Assembly: GCA_028284845.1 (NCBI GenBank)
Contig: JANQQY010000530.1
Location: 1-5,692, forward strand
From: Spirochaetales bacterium
GTDB lineage: Bacteria > Spirochaetota > Spirochaetia > DSM-27196 > SLST01
Direction of reading: 5' to 3'
DNA: 5,692 bases
The notes under the pieces were generated by a model that was not told the origin of the DNA, did not search any database, and was given only the letters and a program-made list of their open reading frames with translations. The number at the start of each line of letters is the position of its first letter. Within the stretch, counting starts at the first letter, position 1. The position numbers and the translations under genes were made by a program. Positions 1 through 5,692 of the stretch are shown in pieces.

Positions 1-61
1 GCTCACGCATCGGGATCATGGGTTGAGTATACCGCGACCACCTCACCGGAGCGAGATCCTC

Positions 62-1576
62 TTACGGGGTTCGTAGCCGTTCGGTTGCTCTATAGATCCG
101 ATCGAGCGCTTGCGGATCGCGGTCGAGTGAAATCGTCTGATGGTCGATGCGAACCGGTACGAGCTCAAGGTAGCGGATCGAACCGTCGGCTATGCCCACC
201 CGGACCAGTTTGCTCTCCTCGCCGAATTCCGTCAGGAACATCCCGGGAAAGACGAAGTTTCCCAGCGAGTAGGCAATGAGCGCACCGCTATAGGCCTCAA
301 GCCCCTGCGTCACATGCGAATGGTGGCCCAGAACAAGGTCTGCGCCCGCATCAACGTACTGCTTGTAGAGCCGACGCTGGGCCGCGCTCGGTGCGGTCGC
401 CCATTCAGCGCCGCCGTGCACCATGACAATGTCGTAGGTGTCACTCCCAAACGATTCTGCCATCGCGGCGAGCGCGAACTCCTTGGCGCTCGGATTGCGA
501 TCCTCAGCCCAGAGCGTGCCGGGTCGCGTCTCCGTGACCGTTGCGTGGCGCGCGCCGTCGAAGCCGCTACGCTCGACCGGGTAGGCGCCAACAGAGAGTA
601 CTCGTACTCGCGCCCCATCCAGGACTACTTCGTACGGAACGGCTGCCTCTGCCGGTGTCATCCCGGCTCCGGAGGTCGCCAGAGCGCTCTCCCTAAGATG
701 GCGCAGCGTATCCACGAATCCGGATTCCCCAAAATCGTAGGAGTGGTTGTTCACGACAGAGAGGTAGTCAAAGCCGGCCTCTGCCAGTCTGGGAAGGACC
801 CGTGGATGGAATCGAAAGGTGAAGGTCTTTGGCCACTCGTCACCGCCTGTGGTCACCGCACCCTCGAGATTTCCCAGAAGGAAGTCGACCGCCTGAAGCT
901 CGCCGAGCACATCGCCAAAGACGACCTCGAGCCCATCCGAGCGATCGAGGAGACCCGTGACACCGCGCTCGAGCATGATGTCCCCTACCCCACCGATCCA
1001 TGAGAGCGAGGGAGGCGTTCGCTGGTTCGGAAGCCTGCCGAACCACGCTTCGATGGCGTCGCGGTAGTCGTCCACAAGCGAGTCCGGCCCGGGCAGGGCG
1101 AGGGTCGCGACGGTCTGCACCACCAGCGGATAGGCCTGGTCGTTCACGTAGAGCCCATCAACCGACTCCGCAACGCGAGGCAGATCTATCTCGTTGATGG
1201 GCACGATCGCTCCTGGGTCGCCCGTGCCGGCCGGCTCCCAGATAGCGCGCGTTGGGGCAAGCCATTCGGATCGAATCACGCGTCCTTCGCCTGCGAGCGG
1301 TCCCGTGAACGAGCGTACCGTGAGGCTCGGGAGCTCCGCGTCGGTCTCCTCCGCGATCACCCACGGCTCAGGAAGAGGCTCTGCCGCGACAAGATCACTC
1401 CACAGAGGCGCGGACGCCTGGTCGACGCTGATGGAGATCTCCGGTGGCGCCGAGCAAGCGGAGAGAAGCACTGTCATGATCGATGCAATCAGGACGGAGG
1501 TCTTCAGGACGGAACTTCCGGATCGTGAGGGAGGCTGCGCATGTGGTCGTCTGGAGCCAGGCGAGTAGCGGTTCAT
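62..1576 (-). CDS. CapA-family (PGA_cap) lipoprotein, metallophosphoesterase-like fold
   Basis: The protein is 504 residues when read from the ATG at 1576 and ends at a TAA at 64-62. It opens with a lipoprotein signal whose lipobox LLSAC places the lipidated cysteine at residue 41, the only cysteine in the protein. Residues 42-190 form a module I do not recognise. Residues about 192-446 match the CapA/PgsA (PGA_cap) family: GDIML (D199), GNLEG (N236, E238), NNHSYDFGESG (N276, N277, H278), VHGGAEW (H387), GADLVLGHHSH (H418, H419, H421) and YSLGNFVF (N440). These correspond to the metal-site motifs of the calcineurin-like phosphoesterase superfamily, and all appear intact. CapA of Bacillus takes part in poly-gamma-glutamate capsule export, but no capB or capC partner is visible and many family members stand alone, so the substrate is unknown. 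It probably acts on the outside of the membrane. The gene is divergent from the YD-repeat gene. The start is uncertain: an in-frame GTG at 1633 would add 19 residues and a CTG at 1507 would shorten it. Family assignment is firm, function is not. Confidence 0.92.
   Translation of the reverse strand: MNRYSPGSRRPHAQPPSRSGSSVLKTSVLIASIMTVLLSACSAPPEISISVDQASAPLWSDLVAAEPLPEPWVIAEETDAELPSLTVRSFTGPLAGEGRVIRSEWLAPTRAIWEPAGTGDPGAIVPINEIDLPRVAESVDGLYVNDQAYPLVVQTVATLALPGPDSLVDDYRDAIEAWFGRLPNQRTPPSLSWIGGVGDIMLERGVTGLLDRSDGLEVVFGDVLGELQAVDFLLGNLEGAVTTGGDEWPKTFTFRFHPRVLPRLAEAGFDYLSVVNNHSYDFGESGFVDTLRHLRESALATSGAGMTPAEAAVPYEVVLDGARVRVLSVGAYPVERSGFDGARHATVTETRPGTLWAEDRNPSAKEFALAAMAESFGSDTYDIVMVHGGAEWATAPSAAQRRLYKQYVDAGADLVLGHHSHVTQGLEAYSGALIAYSLGNFVFPGMFLTEFGEESKLVRVGIADGSIRYLELVPVRIDHQTISLDRDPQALDRIYRATERLRTP
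1454..1576 (-). other. Lipoprotein signal peptide of the CapA-like protein
   Basis: Read from the ATG at 1576, the signal is 41 residues. It has an unusually long, arginine- and proline-rich lead of about 22 residues, then LKTSVLIASIMTVLLSAC, which is a textbook lysine, hydrophobic core and lipobox. The lipobox cysteine is encoded at 1456-1454. A CTG at 1507-1505 would begin exactly at the compact 18-residue signal, with a weak GGAAG seven bases before it. The residues after the cysteine are S-A-P-P, so there is no aspartate at +2 of the kind that retains lipoproteins in the inner membrane of enterobacteria; that rule may not apply in this organism. Confidence 0.85.
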
Positions 1577-1680
1577 TCGGAGCGAGGCTACTACGGCAAT
1601 CGAGTTCCGAGAACCGGTAGGCGATGATCGCACTGAGGCTCACAACGAAGTAGACCGACGGATTGCCCCGTACCCGTTGC
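1577..1680. promoter_or_regulatory. Divergent spacer between the two genes
   Basis: These 104 bases separate the two diverging starts and must hold, or overlap, the promoters of both genes if neither is transcribed from further away. I see no convincing -35/-10 pair on either strand and no clear operator palindrome. Neither start has a good Shine-Dalgarno sequence: the bases before the ATG at 1681 are CCCCGTACCCGTTGC, and those before the ATG at 1576 lack a purine-rich block. If the GTG at 1633 is the true CapA start, the spacer shrinks to 47 bases. The regulatory role is inferred from the gene layout only. Confidence 0.3.
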
Positions 1681-1740
1681 ATGCGCTCCTTTATCATCGG
1701 CCTTCTCTTCGCCGTACTCGTCCCCATCGCAAGCATGGCG
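1681..1740 (+). other. Sec signal peptide of the YD-repeat protein
   Basis: Residues 1-20 show a short basic start (MR), a hydrophobic core (FIIGLLFAVLVPIA) and a small-residue cleavage site S-M-A before G21, fitting signal peptidase I. There is no lipobox cysteine, so the mature protein should be released rather than lipid-anchored. This supports the ATG at 1681 as the start. Confidence 0.85.
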
Positions 1741-4700
1741 GGGAGCTTCACCGTTTCTACGGAAGTCGTGATCGAAGGCTACACGATCACCCGAACTGCG
1801 CACTCAATCGTCATCGACGATGACGGCACAACCGAGCGTGTCATCACCGAGGCGCATGAGCTGGTGACGGCAGGAGGGCCAAACGACGGCAGGCGGGAGT
1901 CGGTTCCGGAGCGCGTCCAGTCGCGCCCAAGCCCGCTCGGAGAACGGAGTACCACGCGGTTCGAAGTGGACGCGTCGATCGTCGAACATGTTCCCGACAG
2001 CACGGAGACGATCGTAGTCACGGTCTACTACGACTCGGCACTGACTCCGGGTGACATCACACCGCCGGAAACGATCGTGGATGGCGCAGTTTTCGAGGCC
2101 CCGGAGGATCTCGTGGTGGCCGCAGACGATCTCTGGCTTCCCACCATCGAGGGCGCATCAGATGCGGTACTCGAGGTGAGCACTGCGCACGACATTGTCC
2201 AGGCCGCCATCATTGAAGCGGCGCGCGCGGCACTCTCTCCGCTCGCCGGCGACCCGGTTCGTACGTCGACCGGCCAGCTCGAGCACATCGAGCCATTGGT
2301 CACGATCGAGGTGGGAAGGATCGAGCTGCCGGTTCACCTCATTCATCGCACCAACGAGCCCGCCTCCGGATCATTTGGACCTGGCTGGGTCTTCTCGCTT
2401 GATGCTCGCCTCAGCTTTGGGACCTCCCCGGACAACGCCGCCGCGGAGAGCGAGATCCAAGAGGCTATCGATTCTCTCTCAGCAGGCGGCGAGGTTCGTG
2501 GCGATGTGGAGGAGACCGCCTCAGATGCGTTGCGTGAGCGAGTGCTTCTCGCCGACGAAATCGAAGAGGAGATCGAACGGGCAGAATCGCTGATCGCGAG
2601 TCTCTCTCGAATCGAGGCAACCGGCAAGTTGGCGAGCGAGATTCGATCCGCCCGCAATAGAATGATCGCGGAGGTCGAATCGATTCTCTCCGACCTCCGA
2701 GCGGAGCACCGGGCGCAGCTCGAAATGGAACGGGAGCTTCGGCAAGTGACTGTGCCGGGGATCATGGCAACCATCGACGACGCCGTGGATGGTCTCGATC
2801 TGGAGATGGTCGATCTGGCGCTCCGCAGGGAGCAGTCTCGGGAGGCCACCCTTCGCAACAACAAGTTCGACCCAGGATCAGGACACGAGGCAGATGACGC
2901 GTTTGGCGCCGGCGCGATCACCTTCTACAACGAGTCAGGCGTGCCGGTGCTCTTTACCGCCGACGAAGTCGCGCAGAGTTCGGCTACACGCGGCGCGAAG
3001 TCGGAAGAGGGTTTTGCACTCCTCTACAGACTCGACGAGAAGGAATTCGTGGTCGCCCGCCCCGACCTGACACTCTGGCAGTTTGGATCTTCCGGAGAGC
3101 TCGTGTCGATTGAAGATCCGAACGGGCATTACGTTTACTTCCACTACAATGAATCGGAGGAGCTCATCCGACTCACCGACTCTCGTGGGCGAGCCTTTGC
3201 GATTGATCGTGACGCACACGGAAGAGTCGTCAGCTTCTCAGGCCCCGCCAACCTTCACTTCTCCTTCGATTACGAGAGTGGTGAACTCCGATCGGTTACC
3301 GACCCGGTGGGTGTGACACGCCGTTTCCAGTTTCAAGCCTCTCGCCTCGTCACAATCGAGCAGCCGGACGAGAGCACGCGAAACTATCAGTACGAGGCAG
3401 ACGCATCGTCTCATCGAGTCGTCGCCGTGCGCGACGAGAACGGTGCGACGGAGAGCTTCGCTTACCCCGCCCCGGACGTGACCGTCCACACCGATGCGGA
3501 CGGCGTCTGGACACGGTACCTCCACGACGAGGCCGGTAGACTCATCCAACGCGATACGGCGGCCGGTAGCGAAGAGTGGAGCTATCACGATGAGGGGCGA
3601 GTGCTGGTTCATACAAGCGCTCGAGGAGAGCGGACGACAACATCCCGCGACGCCCGGCTTCGTCCAACCTCAATCACCTACCCTGACGGCAGCACAACAC
3701 AGACGACCTACGCGCGTGATCCCTTTATACGAGGTATGCGACTTCCTGCCGGCAGTCATCTCGTCGCCACTGTCTGCGGTCCCCTTCCCGGGTGCATCAC
3801 GTCGTCATACGATGGAGCCGGGAATCGGACGGAGACACGGTACCCCGATGGCTCAGGCGAATCGGTTCGAATCAACCCGCCCGGCTCCTCCGCGGCCGGG
3901 CTCCCGTCCGAGATACGGGATAGACGCGGAAATCGATCGGTGCTCGAGTACGACCGCCATGGCTTCCTCACGCGCGTCGTCGACTCCGAGGGTGAGCTGC
4001 TCCGCCTCACCCACAACGCCTTGGGCATGGAAACCTCTCGAGCACTGCCGGGCCAGGATCCCATTGAGACCGAGTACCGGGCCGATGGGCTCCTTGTGCG
4101 AGCGACACGCGGCGGAGTAACCATAGGCGCGTGGCGCTACTCCAATCGCAAAGATGTCGACGAGCAGGAGGTGGCGGGCGTCAGGACGCTCTTTGTCCAC
4201 GACCATATCCATCGTGTGCTATCGCGTCAGGTGATTGGTGGCGGAACCGAGCGACATGCGTACTCGGCGGCAGGGCGGCTCTCGCATTGGTACGTGGAAG
4301 GCGCCGGCACGGATGAGCGCCTCCGGGAGGTCAGGTGGAGCTATGACGACGCGGGACGACCGGCCTCACGCTCCTGGGCCGCCGGTGGAGAGCGGTTTGC
4401 CTACGACCCCGCCGGGAACCTTGCATCCGCTGTTGCCGACGACGGGATCGCGGTCTCATGGGAACACGATTTCGCTGGACGAGTGACGAGTCATGCAACC
4501 CCAGGATCACTACCAACCACGTGGACCTATTCGCCGGGGCAGACTACTCGCCGGACCCCGGACGGGGCGTGGCTCACGACGTACGACCGCCGGGACCTCG
4601 AGTTCCGCTCGTACGGACCCGACGGAGTCCTCTATCAGACGACTCGGACCGATCCGTACGGCGCGGTTCTGGAAGAGATCGACGGTGAGGGAAACCGCAC

Positions 4701-5692
4701 CAGTTACAACCGGGACCTTCGCGGGCGAGTGACCGAGGTCCGCTACAACGGTTTCCTGCGAGAGGCGTTCGCTTACGACGAAGCGAATCAAATCCGCAAG
4801 CGCCGCAACGGTTCGGTGACGAAGTACGAGTACGATCGGTCCGGGAGCCGAACCCGCACGATTCACGCAGATGGCTCATTTCGCCGGTTTGCATACGACC
4901 CATTTGGACGCCTTGAGTCGGTCACCGACGAGACCGGCCGTGATGTTGCGTATGAATACGATGAGGCCGGTCGCCTCGTCGGTGAGATAGGACCGGGTCG
5001 AGAGCGACGCACCTCAGTGACCTACACCGCGGACGGACTCGTGAGCTCATTTACCGATCCGGGCGGCGCGACGACAAGTTTTGGCTATGACGACCGGGGC
5101 CGATTGGTTTCGCGAGTCCTGCCTGAAGGGGGCACATACACGTACGGGTACGACTCCACCGGGGCATTGTTTTCCGAATCGGATCCGGAGGGGCGGAGCC
5201 GATCGTACGCCTACGATGGAGCCGGGCGACTCCTGGAGATTCAATCCGCCGGCGAGGTGAGGTGGAGGAACGAGTACGATCAGAGCGGTCGTCTCTCGCG
5301 TTCGGAGGACGGCGTCGGTTCGTGGCGGGAGTTCCGCTACGACGCATACGGTCGCGTTGTGTCCGAGTCGACCAGCGCCGGCGCTCGGCTGACTAGCTAC
5401 GACCGTGCCGGTCGCCTCACAGAAGTACGCGAGCCCGACGGCCGGATCGCGCGCTTTACCTACAGCCTGGATGGCCTCGAGCAGCGAGTCGACTACAGCG
5501 CTCCGTTCGCGCCCGACGCGTTTACCCGGATCCGGCGCGACACCGGCGGTCGGATCGTGGAGGCGGAAAACGAGCACTCGCTGCTTTCCTTCTCTTACGA
5601 CTCGCGCGGCAACCTCGTTCTGGCCCGTGACGGTCTTCTTATCTCTCGGACCGCGCACGATCACTCAGGGAGACGAACGCAGGTTGAGACAG
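1681..5692 (+). CDS. Secreted RHS/YD-repeat protein, 3' end beyond the window
   Basis: A single open frame of 1337 codons runs from the ATG at 1681 to the right edge without a stop. The ATG was chosen because it starts a good signal peptide and an in-frame TAG lies at 1651-1653; a TTG at 1663 is the only other nearby option. Order of parts: signal peptide (1-20), a probably beta-rich N-terminal region (21-190), an RHS onset with DPVRTSTGQL and GSFGPGWVFSL (about 191-244), a charged helical insertion (about 253-395), the rest of the onset segment with GAITFYNESG and LWQFGSSGELVSIEDPNG (409-485), then YD repeats to the end, for example EYDEAGRLV and AYDGAGRLL. RHS/YD proteins fold into large beta-barrel cocoons that often enclose a C-terminal toxin or adhesive domain. 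The usual C-terminal core motif and tip are not in view, so cargo and any immunity gene cannot be judged. No PAAR or VgrG part is present, so Sec-dependent export is more likely than type VI delivery. The family call is firm; a role in competition or surface interaction is inference. Confidence 0.93.
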   Translation, partial: MRSFIIGLLFAVLVPIASMAGSFTVSTEVVIEGYTITRTAHSIVIDDDGTTERVITEAHELVTAGGPNDGRRESVPERVQSRPSPLGERSTTRFEVDASIVEHVPDSTETIVVTVYYDSALTPGDITPPETIVDGAVFEAPEDLVVAADDLWLPTIEGASDAVLEVSTAHDIVQAAIIEAARAALSPLAGDPVRTSTGQLEHIEPLVTIEVGRIELPVHLIHRTNEPASGSFGPGWVFSLDARLSFGTSPDNAAAESEIQEAIDSLSAGGEVRGDVEETASDALRERVLLADEIEEEIERAESLIASLSRIEATGKLASEIRSARNRMIAEVESILSDLRAEHRAQLEMERELRQVTVPGIMATIDDAVDGLDLEMVDLALRREQSREATLRNNKFDPGSGHEADDAFGAGAITFYNESGVPVLFTADEVAQSSATRGAKSEEGFALLYRLDEKEFVVARPDLTLWQFGSSGELVSIEDPNGHYVYFHYNESEELIRLTDSRGRAFAIDRDAHGRVVSFSGPANLHFSFDYESGELRSVTDPVGVTRRFQFQASRLVTIEQPDESTRNYQYEADASSHRVVAVRDENGATESFAYPAPDVTVHTDADGVWTRYLHDEAGRLIQRDTAAGSEEWSYHDEGRVLVHTSARGERTTTSRDARLRPTSITYPDGSTTQTTYARDPFIRGMRLPAGSHLVATVCGPLPGCITSSYDGAGNRTETRYPDGSGESVRINPPGSSAAGLPSEIRDRRGNRSVLEYDRHGFLTRVVDSEGELLRLTHNALGMETSRALPGQDPIETEYRADGLLVRATRGGVTIGAWRYSNRKDVDEQEVAGVRTLFVHDHIHRVLSRQVIGGGTERHAYSAAGRLSHWYVEGAGTDERLREVRWSYDDAGRPASRSWAAGGERFAYDPAGNLASAVADDGIAVSWEHDFAGRVTSHATPGSLPTTWTYSPGQTTRRTPDGAWLTTYDRRDLEFRSYGPDGVLYQTTRTDPYGAVLEEIDGEGNRTSYNRDLRGRVTEVRYNGFLREAFAYDEANQIRKRRNGSVTKYEYDRSGSRTRTIHADGSFRRFAYDPFGRLESVTDETGRDVAYEYDEAGRLVGEIGPGRERRTSVTYTADGLVSSFTDPGGATTSFGYDDRGRLVSRVLPEGGTYTYGYDSTGALFSESDPEGRSRSYAYDGAGRLLEIQSAGEVRWRNEYDQSGRLSRSEDGVGSWREFRYDAYGRVVSESTSAGARLTSYDRAGRLTEVREPDGRIARFTYSLDGLEQRVDYSAPFAPDAFTRIRRDTGGRIVEAENEHSLLSFSYDSRGNLVLARDGLLISRTAHDHSGRRTQVET
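2251..3135 (+). other. RHS-onset (DUF6531-like) domain, split by an insertion
   Basis: The first half (residues about 191-244) has the order usual at the front of RHS proteins: DPV..STGQ, then paired strands (PLVTIEVG, ELPVHLIHRTNEP), then GSFGPGWVFSLDARL. In most relatives the chain continues directly into strands that describe a dG..i.F pattern. Here that continuation (GAITFYNESGVPVLF, then FALLYRLDEKEFVV and LWQFGSSGELVSIEDPNG) is met only at residue 409, after a long charged stretch. The domain name is from memory of the family pattern and was not checked by a profile search. Confidence 0.65.
2437..2865 (+). other. Predicted helical/coiled-coil insertion in the YD-repeat protein
   Basis: Residues about 253-395 are rich in Glu, Arg, Ala, Leu and Ile and nearly free of Tyr, Gly-Arg turns and YD motifs, unlike everything after them. 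Pieces such as LADEIEEEIERAESLIASL, ASEIRSARNRMIAEVESIL and LRAEHRAQLEMERELRQV show hydrophobic residues spaced three and four apart, as in amphipathic helices. A break at VTVPG (residue about 360) separates a longer first part from a shorter second helix (IDDAVDGLDLEMVDLALRREQ). The segment lies inside the onset domain, so it probably projects as a helical hairpin or bundle from the beta shell. Secondary structure was judged by eye. Confidence 0.7.
3088..5692 (+). repeat. YD-repeat array (protein-level repeats)
   Basis: From residue about 470 to the window edge the protein consists of YD repeats of the form Y-D-x-x-G-R-L followed by a strand, a D-x-x-G turn and a second strand. Clear units have tyrosines at residues 888, 908, 1051, 1072, 1093, 1115, 1136, 1157, 1178, 1199, 1220, 1240, 1261 and 1306; others are degenerate. 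The units between 1051 and 1261 are spaced 20-22 residues apart. The DNA copies have diverged well beyond simple tandem duplication. Residues about 680-710 and 820-850 are less regular and interrupt the pattern. Confidence 0.9.
3775..3795 (+). other. CX5C cysteine pair in the YD shell
   Basis: Residues 699-705 read C-G-P-L-P-G-C. I found no other cysteine in the 1337 visible residues. In an exported protein two cysteines five residues apart, around a Gly-Pro-rich turn, could form a small disulfide loop. They sit in a segment (about 681-710) that lacks a normal YD unit, so the loop may mark an insertion or cap on the shell surface. The disulfide is inferred. Confidence 0.5.

Noticed and set aside
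1..61. A possible next minus-strand gene, with an in-frame GTG after AGAGGA, or an ATG at 19, downstream of the CapA-like stop
   Set aside because: At most about 15 codons are visible before the window edge, which is too few to support a gene. No hairpin followed by a T-run is visible to call a terminator either.
1..279. A plus-strand frame open from the left edge to 279, possibly the tail of a converging gene
   Set aside because: Most of it is antisense to the 3' part of the CapA-like gene, and the 20 codons outside that gene carry no recognisable motif.
140..1003. A 287-codon open frame on the plus strand opposite the CapA-like gene
   Set aside because: It lies wholly antisense to a gene with strong family motifs, has many Arg, Cys and His residues typical of a shadow frame, and shows no domain or signal.
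1395..1682. A minus-strand frame from an ATG at 1682 with AAAGGAG just upstream and a hydrophobic stretch (YFVVSLSAIIAY)
   Set aside because: The GGAG lies only three bases from the ATG and inside the YD gene start; the frame then overlaps the CapA-like gene out of phase and loses any coherent pattern. An undetected frameshift joining it to the CapA-like gene is possible but not needed, since that gene has its own lipoprotein signal.
3494..4120. A 208-codon plus-strand frame overlapping the YD gene
   Set aside because: It lies out of phase inside a continuous YD-repeat frame and its composition (Ser, Arg, Pro, Thr) is that of a shifted reading.
5047..5664. A 205-codon open frame on the minus strand under the YD repeats
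   Set aside because: It is antisense to the regular repeat block, whose biased codons keep the opposite frames free of stops; it shows no recognisable domain.

Overview
The window carries two divergently transcribed genes for exported proteins and little else. The base composition is moderately high in G+C (judged by eye, not computed). One protein has a lipoprotein signal with a lipobox and the other a Sec-type signal peptide, so the source is a bacterium that exports proteins to its envelope. A large YD-repeat protein next to a CapA-family lipoprotein would suit a Gram-negative (diderm) bacterium. Nothing here fixes the phylum; a spirochaete-like or other environmental diderm is only a guess.

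Layout. Bases 1-61 lie just downstream of the minus-strand gene and hold no gene that can be supported. Bases 62-1576 (minus strand, possibly extending to a GTG at 1633) encode a CapA/PgsA-type protein of the calcineurin-like metallophosphoesterase superfamily, preceded by a lipoprotein signal and an N-terminal module of about 150 residues that I do not recognise. Bases 1577-1680 are the short divergent spacer. From 1681 to the right edge one uninterrupted plus-strand reading frame (1337 codons, no stop) encodes a secreted RHS/YD-repeat protein whose C-terminus lies outside the window.

The YD-repeat protein has, in order: a cleavable signal peptide, a probably beta-rich N-terminal region, an RHS-onset (DUF6531-like) segment, a helical/coiled-coil insertion of about 140 residues splitting that segment, and then YD repeats. 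The repeats reach a nearly perfect 21-residue period between residues 1051 and 1261. The variable tip, where RHS proteins often carry a toxin or other effector, has not yet been reached.

No link between the two proteins can be shown beyond adjacency, divergence and the fact that both are exported. There are no RNA genes, mobile elements, CRISPR arrays or convincing terminators. The features most worth a second look are the coiled-coil insertion, the single cysteine pair in the repeat shell, the regular repeat block and the ambiguous CapA start.
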